This document shows positions 17,736 through 25,544 of a stretch of DNA of 64,000 nt, piece by piece. Made by a program: the position numbers and the translations under genes. Positions within the stretch are counted from its first letter, which is position 1. Each line of letters starts with the position of its first letter. Below the pieces are notes generated by a model. That model was not told where the DNA came from. It did no database searches and saw nothing but the letters and a program-made list of their open reading frames with translations. Origin of the DNA: Burkholderia mayonis (GTDB taxonomy: Bacteria; Pseudomonadota; Gammaproteobacteria; Burkholderiales; Burkholderiaceae); assembly GCF_001523745.2 (NCBI RefSeq), contig NZ_CP013386.1, forward strand, positions 3,774,801 to 3,838,800, given 5' to 3'.

Positions 17736-18426
17736 CCCGCTCTCAGCCATCGCGGCCGCCGTGCGGCCGTGCCCCTTCCCTCGTTCATTCCGGCCGCGTA
17801 GCGGCCCTGAAATCGGGTTTCCGCTGCGTGCGCCGATGCGCGCAGCAGTCGGCGCACGCCAACCCGCGGCCGCCGCTTGGTTCACTTCCCCCCGTTCCCC
17901 CCGCGAGTCGAAACAGCCGGGCAACAGCGCGAGCCGAGAGGAAGCGGGGCCGCGCGGGCGAAATTTTCCACAGCGACCGGGCAGGCAGCGCACGCGAATC
18001 GTGGATTTCGCGGGTGTCCGCTCGTAAGTCTTTGATTGTTGAGAAGAGTGCCGCCATGTGTCGCCCCGCATTTGCCACGAGTCGAGCCGTTTTTGCCACC
18101 AGTCCGGTTTTTGCGTCGGCCGCCGTCGCTCCTTTTTCTCTTCTCTCTAATTCATTGAAAAAGAAGAAGAAAGAATACGTAGAAGGGCAGGAAATCAGCC
18201 GAAAAGCCGTGCCACGAGTCGGGTGCGTTTTGCCATCAGTGAAGGATGCTGCCTATTTTTTAGGCCACGAGTTTTTGAGGGTCGCCATGCCTGAATGGTG
18301 GCAATTGATGGCAGACGAATATGTTATGAATCAAACAGTTACCCATAAAAATGACCTCAAACCATCATTCCATGAGTTGCGCTGCGTGTATCCCTTCCAC
18401 GCGGGCCTGAACGTGAGGCGCTCAAG
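17736..18426 (+). other. Non-coding stretch with iteron-like repeats, candidate prophage origin
   Basis: 691 bases between the primase/helicase and the excisionase. Five copies of GCCA(C/T)(G/C)AGT, all on the plus strand, start at 18074, 18095, 18211, 18232 and 18264. Two pairs are spaced exactly 21 bases, two helical turns. Between the pairs lies an AT/purine-rich tract (about 18120-18180). This is the layout of an iteron origin with an unwinding region, next to its likely initiator gene. An open frame (17732-18439) crosses it but is low-complexity Arg/Ser/Ala sequence and is not called as a gene. Confidence 0.6.
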
Positions 18427-18777
18427 ATGCGAACGATGAATCTGGAAGAAGCGGCAGCGTGGTTGTTCACGACGCCCGAAACCGTGTCCGAATGCATCCG
18501 CCGCCACGGACTGCCGGCCGCAAAGATCGGTCGAGCGTGGGTTCTCGTGGATGTCGACGTGATAGATTGGCTCAGACAGCAATACGAAAAAACAGGTGGG
18601 AAATGCGGTTCTACAAGCGACAAAAAAATGGCCCTTGGTGGTTCGACCTCAGCATCGACGGCTCGCGAATTAGACAATCTTCTGGCACCTCGGACCGTAG
18701 GGCGGCGGAAGAACTTGCCGCCAAGGTTGCGAGCGATTACTGGCGGCAAAAAAAGCTCGGCGAGCGGCCGGCCGTAA
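18427..18777 (+). CDS. Excisionase-like helix-turn-helix protein
   Basis: 116 residues. MNLEEAAAWLFTTPETVSEC followed by IRRHGLPAAKIGRAWVLVDVDVIDWL is the MerR/excisionase-type HTH that chooses att-site DNA. The C-terminal STARELDNLLAPRTVGRRKN segment is a common tail in this prophage family. It overlaps the integrase start (18603) by about 175 bases in another frame, a known compact arrangement of xis-int. Likely directs excision together with the adjacent recombinase. Confidence 0.8.
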   Translation: MRTMNLEEAAAWLFTTPETVSECIRRHGLPAAKIGRAWVLVDVDVIDWLRQQYEKTGGKCGSTSDKKMALGGSTSASTARELDNLLAPRTVGRRKNLPPRLRAITGGKKSSASGRP

Positions 18778-19733
18778 CGTGGGACGCGGCGGTCGTACAT
18801 TGGCTCAAGCAGAACCAGCATCAGCGCTCGCTGGAGACCACCAAACAGCGCCTGCGCTGGCTAACGGATCAACTGAAGGGAGAGAACGTCCGCAACATCG
18901 ATCGCGAACGCATCCAGGCGCTGATCGAGACGAAGGCGGCCGAGAAGTACCGCGGTAGTCCGGTAGCAGGCGCGACGGTGAACCGGCACATGGCCGCGCT
19001 CTCGGTCATCCTGCATCACTGCCACGCGGAGGGGTGGATCGACGCGGTTCCCCCGATTCGCAAGCTGCGGGAGAACAGCGCACGCCTGACCTGGCTTACC
19101 CGCGCGCAAGCGCAACGGCTACTGGAAGAACTGCCGACGCACCTGCGACAGATGGCGCGGTTTGCGTTGGCGACGGGGCTGCGTGAATCGAACGTGCGAC
19201 TGCTGGAATGGGCGCAGGTCGATCGAGAGCGGGCGCTGGCGTGGATTCATGCCGACCAGGCCAAAGCCGGCAAGGTGATTTCCGTGCCGCTGAACGAAGA
19301 CTCGTTGGGCGTGCTGCGCGAGCAGCAGGGGCAGCACAAGCGCTACGTGTTCGTGTACAAGGGGGCACCCATCGGCCGCATCTACAACCACGCATGGCAA
19401 AAGGCATGCGTGCGAGCGGGCCTGTCAGGGTTGCGCTTTCATGATCTGCGGCACACGTGGGCGAGCTGGCACGTTCAGGCCGGCACGCCTCTGCCAATCC
19501 TTCAGCAGCTCGGGGGATGGGCCAGCTATCAGATGGTGCTGCGCTACGCGCACCTCGGGCGGGACCACGTGGCGGCTTACGCGGACAACATCGGCACACT
19601 GCGGCACAAATCTGGCACACCGCCAGAAATAGAAAAGGGTTCCGATTGCTCGGAACCCTTGTCAAATCTGGTGGCCTGGGGCGGAATCGAACCACCGACA
19701 CGCGGATTTTCAATCCGCTGCTCTACCAACTGA
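18603..19733 (+). CDS. int: Tyrosine recombinase (phage integrase) ending inside tRNA-Phe
   Basis: 376 residues. SAM-like N-terminal core-binding domain (about 60-165) and catalytic domain with Arg in ATGLRESNVRLLEW (near 194), HDLRHTWASW (about 280-289) and the Tyr in VLRYAHLG (near 316). It integrates the prophage into tRNA-Phe. The last 20 or so codons (WGGIEPPTRGFSIRCSTN) are the antisense of the tRNA gene, and the TAA lies within it. In the circular phage this C-terminus would be completed by sequence from the other prophage end, so it may differ after excision. Confidence 0.93.
   Translation: MRFYKRQKNGPWWFDLSIDGSRIRQSSGTSDRRAAEELAAKVASDYWRQKKLGERPAVTWDAAVVHWLKQNQHQRSLETTKQRLRWLTDQLKGENVRNIDRERIQALIETKAAEKYRGSPVAGATVNRHMAALSVILHHCHAEGWIDAVPPIRKLRENSARLTWLTRAQAQRLLEELPTHLRQMARFALATGLRESNVRLLEWAQVDRERALAWIHADQAKAGKVISVPLNEDSLGVLREQQGQHKRYVFVYKGAPIGRIYNHAWQKACVRAGLSGLRFHDLRHTWASWHVQAGTPLPILQQLGGWASYQMVLRYAHLGRDHVAAYADNIGTLRHKSGTPPEIEKGSDCSEPLSNLVAWGGIEPPTRGFSIRCSTN
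19635..19660 (-). terminator. Terminator for tRNA-Phe, located in integrase-side DNA
   Basis: Perfect 11-base stem (AAGGGTTCCGA / TCGGAACCCTT) with a 4-base loop, followed on the minus strand by TTTTCTATTT. It lies just 3' of the tRNA and within the integrase coding sequence, so phage DNA appears to supply the tRNA terminator. Confidence 0.75.
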
Positions 19734-19744
19734 GCTACCGGGCC
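19669..19744 (-). tRNA. tRNA-Phe (GAA), prophage attachment site
   Basis: 76 bases with encoded CCA. Minus strand reads GGCCCGG acceptor, D stem GCTC, anticodon loop TTGAAAA (anticodon GAA), T arm with GTTCGATT, then CCAGGCC-A-CCA. Position 5 (C) faces A at position 68, so one acceptor pair is mismatched; the other six pair. The 3' side borders the prophage and the integrase runs through it, marking this as attB/attR. Confidence 0.96.
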
Positions 19745-19757
19745 ACGAAGAAGGAAA

Positions 19758-19786
19758 ATTATAGCAATGCGTCAGACAGCGATCAA
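19758..19786 (-). promoter_or_regulatory. tRNA-Phe promoter
   Basis: On the minus strand TTGATC (19786-19781), 17-base spacer, TATAAT (19763-19758), ending 13 bases before the tRNA 5' end. Consensus -10 and correct spacing. It is on the host side of the insertion, so tRNA transcription survives integration. Confidence 0.85.
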
Positions 19787-19804
19787 GCCCCTTGTGCAAA
19801 AAAT

Positions 19805-20491
19805 TTATGCCGCGCCTTCGGCGGGCTTCTTGCCGAGCTCGACGCCGAGTTGCTTTAGCTTCCTATACAAGTGCGTGCGCTCGAGGCCCGTCTTCTCCGC
19901 GACGCGCGTCATGCTGCCGTTCTCGCGAGCGAGGTGATACTCGAAGTACGCGCGCTCGAACGCGTCGCGCGCCTCGCGCAGCGGAATGTCGAACGGAATC
20001 GCCGCCGTCGTGTGGTCCGCGAGCGCCGCGTCCGAATCGTCGTTGAACGTCGGCAACGCGGCCGCCGACGCGACCGACGACGCCCCCGCCGCCTGCTTCG
20101 CCGCCGGGTTCGCCGGCAGCGGCGCCGCGCCGCGCGCAAGGCCGTGCTCGACCGACTTCAGCAGCTTCTGAAGCGTGATCGGCTTCTCGAGGAAATCGAG
20201 CGCGCCGATCTTCGTCGCCTCGACGGCCGTGTCGATCGTCGCATGCCCCGACATCATGATGACGGGCATCGTCAGTTGTCCTTGGCTTGCCCACTCCTTC
20301 AGCAACGTGACGCCGTCGGTGTCGGGCATCCAGATGTCGAGCAGCACGAGATCGGGCGCATGTTGCAGCCGGTAGTCGCGCGCGGCCTGCGCGTTCTCCG
20401 CGACGTCGACGACGTGCCCTTCGTCGCTGAGGATCTCCGAGAGCAATTCCCGGATGCCCATTTCATCATCTACCACCAGGATGGTTGCCAT
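19805..20491 (-). CDS. ntrX: Short NtrX-type response regulator
   Basis: 228 residues. Receiver domain (1-120) with VVDDE acidic pocket, phosphoacceptor Asp in LVLLDIWMPD, Thr/Ser SGHATID and Lys in FLEKPI. A Gln/Ala linker leads to a C-terminal Fis-type HTH (RVAEKTGLERTHLYRKLKQL, about 195-220). It lacks the central sigma-54 AAA+ domain of full NtrX (about 450 residues), giving a RegA-like layout. It directly follows ntrY with no gap (ntrY TAA at 20492-20494), so the two form a sensor-regulator pair. Confidence 0.9.
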   Translation of the reverse strand: MATILVVDDEMGIRELLSEILSDEGHVVDVAENAQAARDYRLQHAPDLVLLDIWMPDTDGVTLLKEWASQGQLTMPVIMMSGHATIDTAVEATKIGALDFLEKPITLQKLLKSVEHGLARGAAPLPANPAAKQAAGASSVASAAALPTFNDDSDAALADHTTAAIPFDIPLREARDAFERAYFEYHLARENGSMTRVAEKTGLERTHLYRKLKQLGVELGKKPAEGAA

Positions 20492-22900
20492 TTACGCTGC
20501 CTTTGTCTGCACAGTTGCTCTTGTCTTGGCGGGTGCCGTGCCGCCGTTCGCTCCGCCCCCGGCGCCCGCTGCATCGTCCGCGAGTTGCAGGAACAGGATC
20601 GAGACCTGCGCGCCTTCCACGACGTCGCCGTGCATGCGATTGCGCAGATCGATCCGCGCACCATGCTCGTCGACGATCTTCTTCACCGTCGCGAGGCCGA
20701 GCCCCGTGCCCTTCGCCTTCGTCGTCACGTAGGGCTCGAACGCGCGCGTCAGGATGCGCGCCGGAAAACCCGGACCGTTGTCCGAGACGGTCAGCCGAAC
20801 CGCGACGCGCGTTTTGCCGTCTGCGTCGGGATCGCCATATTCTACTGTCTTGGTTTCGAGCAACACACGGGGATGCTCGACGTCGGCGACCGAATCCTGC
20901 GCGTTCTGCAGCAAATTGTGAATCACCTGACGCAGTTGCGTCGCATCGCCGCGGATCACCGGAAGCGGCGTCTGCTCGACGACGATCGTGCTCTTGCCTT
21001 CGCCGACGCCGTAGAGCGTCAATACTTCGCTCACCAGATCGTTCAGCTGCAAGTTGACGAGCACCGCGGTCGGCGTGCGTGCGTACTCGCGAAAATCGTC
21101 GACCATCCGCTTCATTGCGGCCACCTGATTGACGATCGTCGTCGCGCCGCGCTTCAGCACTTCGGCATCGGGCGGCGCGAGCTTGTCGGAGAGCTTCATC
21201 TGCAGACGCTCGGCCGACAACTGGATCGGCGTGAGCGGATTCTTGATCTCGTGCGCAAGCCGCCGCGCGACTTCGCCCCACGCGACCGAGCGCTGCGCCG
21301 AGATCACGTCGGAGATGTCGTCGAACACGACGACGTAGCCCGACGTCTGCGGATCGTCGAGCTGGCCCGGCGCGGCCGCCGTCGACACGAGCCGCGTGCC
21401 GCGCACGAGCAGCGTCAGCGGATCGGCCTCGCCCGGCACCTCGACCGCGAACTGCTGCTGCCAGTGGCCGCGATCCTCGCCGCCGCCCCGACCCGCCGCC
21501 TCGCGATCGGCGAACGCCTTTCTCACCATCGCGCCGAACTCCGCGACGACGCCGATCTGATCGAGCGTCGTGCCGATCAGCGAGTTGAACGGCTGCCGGA
21601 AGATCCGCTCGGCGCCGCGGTTCGCGGTCGTCAGGCGGAACTGGCGGTCGAGCACGAACACGCCCGCCGTCAGGTTCGCGAGAATGCTCTCGAGATAGGT
21701 TTTCGAATGTTCGAGCGCGACGCGGTTCTTCTCGACCGCGAGGCGCGCCTCCGAAAGCTGCCGCGTCATTGCGTTGAACGACTGGGTGAGGAAGCCGAGC
21801 TCGTCGCGCGTCTTGATCTCGCGCTTCGGCGTGTAGTCGCCTTCCGCGACCTCCTTCGTGCCCTGCGCGAGCAGGAACAGCGGCCGCGCGAGCTGGTTGC
21901 CGAGCGCGAGCGCGATCATCATCGCGATGAACGTCGCGAGGAAGAGGGCGAGCGTCAGCGTGCCGATGTACATCTTGCGCAGCCCGCTGCGGCCGAGCGA
22001 CTTCTCCTGATATTCGCGATACGCGCGCTGCACCGCGTCGGCGTTGCGCGCGAGCGTCGGCGACACCGGCTGCGTGAGTTGCAGGAAGCGCTCGTCGGGC
22101 TGCAGCAGCGCCGTCGTCGCATCGGGAATGCGCTGCACGACGCGCAGACGCAATGCGCCCTTCGACCCGTGCGCGCGCGGGTCACCGTCGACTTCGCCCT
22201 CGATCGCCGCATAGCCGCCGTGCTCGCGCGCCTGGCCCAGCATCAGCGGCGTCGGCATGTCGTCCGGAATCAGCGCGGCGAAGTTGCCCGAGGCCTGCGC
22301 GACGATGTGCACGTCGGGCGACGCGCCGTTGCCGCGGCCCGGCTCCACGATCGTCGCATCCTGCACGCCGAACTGGTCGCGCAGGCGCAGCAGCGTGAGC
22401 GTCGTGCCGTTCGTGTTGCTGTCGGCGCTCGCGAGCTGCTCGGACATCAGGTGCGCCTTCGTCTGCAGGTCCGCGAGCGACGTGTCGAGCATCCCGCGGC
22501 CGAGATTGAGGCCCGCGGTAAGCGCCGTCTCGACGTTGACGTCGAACCAGGACTCGATGCTGCGCGACACGAACTGATACGACACGATATAGATGATCCC
22601 GCCCGGCACGACGCCGACTAGCGTGAAGAACACCGCGAGCTTCGCGAGCAGCCGCGTGCCGAACTTGCCCTTGCGCAGGCGCGCGACGATCATCCCGACG
22701 AGCCCGAGCACGACGAGCAGGAACACGAGCGCGACGATGATGTTCGCCGAGTAGAGCCACGAGTAGTAGCGATCGAAGAACTCGGTGTTCGCGCTCGCGG
22801 CCGCGAGCAGCACGAGCAGCAGAAGCGCCGTGATTGCGACGGTCGACACGATCACGCGTATGAGGAGGCTCTTTCCGCTCGTCGCGCGGCGGACGCGCAT
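20492..22900 (-). CDS. ntrY: NtrY-type membrane sensor histidine kinase
   Basis: About 802 residues. N-terminal membrane helices (residues about 15-110, four hydrophobic segments), a large extracytoplasmic loop with IESWFDVNVETAL, another helix, HAMP, a PAS domain, HisKA with the H-box LAHEIKNPLTPIQLSAERLQ, and HATPase with N-box NLLQNAQDS and G-boxes GPGF and GTGLGL. It senses an unknown signal (nitrogen or redox status in the family) and phosphorylates the adjacent NtrX. Start: ATG 22900, right after the DUF4390 stop; an upstream in-frame GTG at 22912 would overlap it. Confidence 0.93.
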   Translation of the reverse strand: MRVRRATSGKSLLIRVIVSTVAITALLLLVLLAAASANTEFFDRYYSWLYSANIIVALVFLLVVLGLVGMIVARLRKGKFGTRLLAKLAVFFTLVGVVPGGIIYIVSYQFVSRSIESWFDVNVETALTAGLNLGRGMLDTSLADLQTKAHLMSEQLASADSNTNGTTLTLLRLRDQFGVQDATIVEPGRGNGASPDVHIVAQASGNFAALIPDDMPTPLMLGQAREHGGYAAIEGEVDGDPRAHGSKGALRLRVVQRIPDATTALLQPDERFLQLTQPVSPTLARNADAVQRAYREYQEKSLGRSGLRKMYIGTLTLALFLATFIAMMIALALGNQLARPLFLLAQGTKEVAEGDYTPKREIKTRDELGFLTQSFNAMTRQLSEARLAVEKNRVALEHSKTYLESILANLTAGVFVLDRQFRLTTANRGAERIFRQPFNSLIGTTLDQIGVVAEFGAMVRKAFADREAAGRGGGEDRGHWQQQFAVEVPGEADPLTLLVRGTRLVSTAAAPGQLDDPQTSGYVVVFDDISDVISAQRSVAWGEVARRLAHEIKNPLTPIQLSAERLQMKLSDKLAPPDAEVLKRGATTIVNQVAAMKRMVDDFREYARTPTAVLVNLQLNDLVSEVLTLYGVGEGKSTIVVEQTPLPVIRGDATQLRQVIHNLLQNAQDSVADVEHPRVLLETKTVEYGDPDADGKTRVAVRLTVSDNGPGFPARILTRAFEPYVTTKAKGTGLGLATVKKIVDEHGARIDLRNRMHGDVVEGAQVSILFLQLADDAAGAGGGANGGTAPAKTRATVQTKAA

Positions 22901-22901
22901 T

Positions 22902-23492
22902 TTATTTAGCACGTTCGGCCACCGTGAAAGTAAAGCGCTTCCAGTCGGAAACGAGACTCCAGTCGCGGTTGTTCACCGCGTCGACCTGGAACGGCTTCGG
23001 CATCAGCGCGGTGTCGAGCTGCATCCGCACCGACGCGGTATACGTTTCGCCCGAGCGCACCTGGTTCTTGTCGATCACGTGCCAGGACGTCACGTGCTTG
23101 ACCACCGCGAGCGCCTCCTTCAGCGACGGAAAGCCGAGCTGCAAGCCGCCCGTCGACACGCGGTATTCGCGCGTGAGCGGCTGGAACGACAGTCGGATCG
23201 TCTGCGACACCGACACCGGCTGCTCGTCGAACCAATACCAGCGCGCGCGGCTCAGTTCGAAATCGGTCGTGAAATAAAGCGGCACGCCTTTGTTGACCGC
23301 GTCCTCCAGGCTGCTGTTGAGCTCGAAATCGAAACGCGCGTCGAGGCTCCAGCCGCTGCCGTCCGACTGCAGCGACGCGCGCTGCACGGCGACCGGATCG
23401 GCGTGTGCGAAAGGAACGGCAGCGAGACACAGCGTCAGCGCGACCCAAAGCACGGCCGCGAGCCGGAGTGGAAAGAAGCGTTTGATCGTCAC
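22902..23492 (-). CDS. DUF4390 family exported protein
   Basis: 196 residues. Signal peptide (FFPLRLAAVLWVALTLCL, cleavage near FAHA-DP) and a DUF4390 body with WYWFDEQPVSVSQTIRLSF and YRVSTGGLQLGF. The function of the family is unknown, but it regularly sits between rsmB and ntrY in betaproteobacteria. The GTG start at 23492 overlaps the rsmB stop in GTGA, indicating translational coupling; a long upstream in-frame extension reads through rsmB and is rejected. Confidence 0.85.
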   Translation of the reverse strand: MTIKRFFPLRLAAVLWVALTLCLAAVPFAHADPVAVQRASLQSDGSGWSLDARFDFELNSSLEDAVNKGVPLYFTTDFELSRARWYWFDEQPVSVSQTIRLSFQPLTREYRVSTGGLQLGFPSLKEALAVVKHVTSWHVIDKNQVRSGETYTASVRMQLDTALMPKPFQVDAVNNRDWSLVSDWKRFTFTVAERAK

Positions 23493-24901
23493 CGTTTCTG
23501 AAAGCGCGCGTAGAAAAATCCGTCGTGATCGACATGCCGGCCGGGCTCGCTCGATCCCCCGATGGCCGGCGCCCCCCCTGACGCGCCCTGCGGCAGCAAC
23601 TGCCCGGGCGCGTCCAATCGTACCGCATCTTGATAGGCGTCTCCAAACCAGCGCGCCTGCAGCTCGCCCTCTTCCGGAAAGATCGAGCAGGTCGCGTACA
23701 ACAGTTCGCCGCCCAGTTTCACGAGCGGCCAGAGCGCGGCGAGAATGCGGCGCTGCTCGACAACGAGCGCGGGAATATCGGCCGCGCGACGCAGCCAGCG
23801 GATGTCCGGATGGCGGCGCACGATGCCCGACGCCGAGCACGGCACGTCCGCGAGGATTCGGTCGAACGGGCGTCCATCGTGCCATTGCGCAGGATCGCCC
23901 GCATCGCCTATGCGCACGTCGGCCGCAAGCGACAGCCTCGCGAGGTTTTCGCCGATGCGCGGCGCGCGCGCCGGATCGCTTTCGAGCGCGACGACTTCGA
24001 CGTCCGCAAGCTCGAGGATGTGACCCGTCTTGCCGCCGGGCGCCGCGCACGCGTCGAGCACACGCATGCCGTCGCGCGCGCCGAGCCATTCGGCCGCGAG
24101 CTGCGCGCCTGCATCCTGGACCGACACGACGCCGTCCACGAAGCCCGGAATGCGCTCGACCGGCAGCGGCGACGCAAGCCGTATCGCGTGGCGGCCGATT
24201 TTCTCGGCGTCGATCTGCTCGGCGCGCAGCACATCGTGATATGCGTCGGCCGTCATGCGGCGCGCGTTCACGCGCAGCGTCAGCGGGCCGGGCGTGTCGC
24301 CCGCGGCGAGTATGCGCTGCCATGCGGCGGGCCACGCGCGCTCGACCGCGTCGATCCACCACGTCTCGTAGTTCCAGCGTGCACGGCGATCGGACTGCAG
24401 CCGCTCGATCCACGCAGCCCGTTCGCGCAGGAAACGACGCAGCACCGCGTTGACGAGCCCCTTCGCGAACGAGCACTCGCGGCGCGCGCCGACGGCGGTC
24501 ACGGCCTGGTCGACGACGGTGAAGGGCGCATACGCGGCATGCTCGTCGTCGTCGACGAGAAGCGCGAACGCGCAGACTAGCAGCGCATGCACGTGCGCAT
24601 GCGGCGCTTTGGCGACGAATTGCGCGATCAGCCAGTCGGCCGCGCCGCGGCGGCGCACCGCGCGATAAGCGATGTCCTGGATCGCGCCGCGCGGCCCCGG
24701 TTGCGTGCCCGCGGGCAGCGTCGTCTGGACGGCTGCAAGCGCGGCGGGCAGCGCCGCGCCGCGATTGACCGCGTCGACCGCTTGCGCGGCGGCGTCGAGC
24801 GCGAAGCCGAGCGAATCGGGTACGAGGTGCAACGTCGACAGGCGCGTGGCGCGAGCGGGCGCGCCGGATGCGCGGGAACGGGAAGAGCGAGTGTGGGTCA
24901 T
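23489..24901 (-). CDS. rsmB: 16S rRNA m5C967 methyltransferase RsmB (Sun/Fmu)
   Basis: 470 residues. Methylates C967 of 16S rRNA. N-terminal NusB-like domain (about 30-170), then an SAM-dependent RNA m5C methyltransferase domain: SAM motif VLDACAAPGGKTGHILEL (near 280), catalytic Cys motif ILADVPCSASGIVRRHPDI and the second Cys LLYATCSIFPEE. Slightly longer than the usual 430 residues, mainly through an Arg/Ala-rich N-terminus. Downstream DUF4390-ntrYX overlap or abut, suggesting one operon. Confidence 0.96.
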   Translation of the reverse strand: MTHTRSSRSRASGAPARATRLSTLHLVPDSLGFALDAAAQAVDAVNRGAALPAALAAVQTTLPAGTQPGPRGAIQDIAYRAVRRRGAADWLIAQFVAKAPHAHVHALLVCAFALLVDDDEHAAYAPFTVVDQAVTAVGARRECSFAKGLVNAVLRRFLRERAAWIERLQSDRRARWNYETWWIDAVERAWPAAWQRILAAGDTPGPLTLRVNARRMTADAYHDVLRAEQIDAEKIGRHAIRLASPLPVERIPGFVDGVVSVQDAGAQLAAEWLGARDGMRVLDACAAPGGKTGHILELADVEVVALESDPARAPRIGENLARLSLAADVRIGDAGDPAQWHDGRPFDRILADVPCSASGIVRRHPDIRWLRRAADIPALVVEQRRILAALWPLVKLGGELLYATCSIFPEEGELQARWFGDAYQDAVRLDAPGQLLPQGASGGAPAIGGSSEPGRHVDHDGFFYARFQKR

Positions 24902-25162
24902 CGGATCAGCAGTGCCTGCGGCACGCAGTGGCGCCGGGCGGTGGTAGGGATGTGCCGGAGGCTGGCCCGCGGCCGGTGAGCGGGATATTGTAGCGCGCCG
25001 GGCGAGCGGCTCGCCTGTTCGGGTGGCAAGGCTGCGTTGGTGGAATTACGCGTCGGGCAGCGGACGATGCGTGGCCGGTTGGGTCCGGGAGCCGTCGGCT
25101 GGCGGGCGCGGGTCCGTTCGGGATAAACGAATCAGGCTGTTCCGTTCCTTCGGCTCATCGGC

Positions 25163-25232
25163 GAGCAACGGGCAACGGGCAACGGGCAACAAGCAACAAG
25201 CAACAAGCAACAAGCAACAAGCAACAAGCAAC
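25163..25232. repeat. Tandem heptamer repeat (10 units)
   Basis: Ten perfect 7-base units in a row: one GAGCAAC, three GGGCAAC, six AAGCAAC. Unit length is not a multiple of 3 and it lies outside confident genes, one base beyond the end of a possible small Cys-rich gene. It is a likely variable-number repeat and useful as a strain marker. Confidence 0.95.
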
Positions 25233-25233
25233 A

Positions 25234-25443
25234 TCAGTTTTTACGGTGCGGCCGCCAGGCGGCAACCTGTTTCTTCGCTTTGCGCTTCGGAGTCTCGATG
25301 TGTCCGCGACGACCGTGCGCGATGGGCGCGATGTGTTCGAAGCAATAACGACGCGATTCGCGGTAGCCCGCCAGCGGCTCCTCGCAGAATCCGCATACCC
25401 AAACGCCGCCGCCCCGCCGCAAACGGCGAACCCCGCAGCGCAA
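25234..25443 (-). CDS. Possible small Cys-containing protein (weak)
   Basis: 69 residues from a TTG start. Sequence VWVCGFCEEPLAGYRESRRY and CFEHIAPIAHGRRG gives C-x2-C and C-x2-H, a possible zinc ribbon, then a Lys/Arg-rich tail (TPKRKAKKQVAAWRPHRKN). Codon third positions are strongly GC, like genes nearby. No strong ribosome site is seen, so the call is tentative. It lies in the 640-base gap between htpX and rsmB, on the same strand. Confidence 0.4.
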   Translation of the reverse strand: MRCGVRRLRRGGGVWVCGFCEEPLAGYRESRRYCFEHIAPIAHGRRGHIETPKRKAKKQVAAWRPHRKN

Positions 25444-25544
25444 AGCATGCAGGGTTCGGAGGTTCGCGGCGCGCCGAAGCGCATCGGAAGCAGCTACCGT
25501 CGCGACGCCCCCTTACGAGCACGTCGTCGTTGCGACAAGATTCG

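Noticed and set aside
17732..18439. Open frame after the primase/helicase overlapping its stop
   Set aside because: Low-complexity Arg/Ser/Ala translation, runs over the repeat cluster; better explained as non-coding origin-like DNA.
19871..22621. Very long plus-strand open frame (over 900 codons)
   Set aside because: It is the high-GC antisense shadow of ntrX-ntrY: Arg-rich, no motifs, no ribosome site.
22902..24476. DUF4390 gene with a long N-terminal extension
   Set aside because: The extension overlaps rsmB in another frame; the GTG at 23492 gives a signal peptide directly.
25163..25232. CRISPR-like array
   Set aside because: Units are 7 bp with no spacers and no cas genes nearby; a simple tandem repeat.
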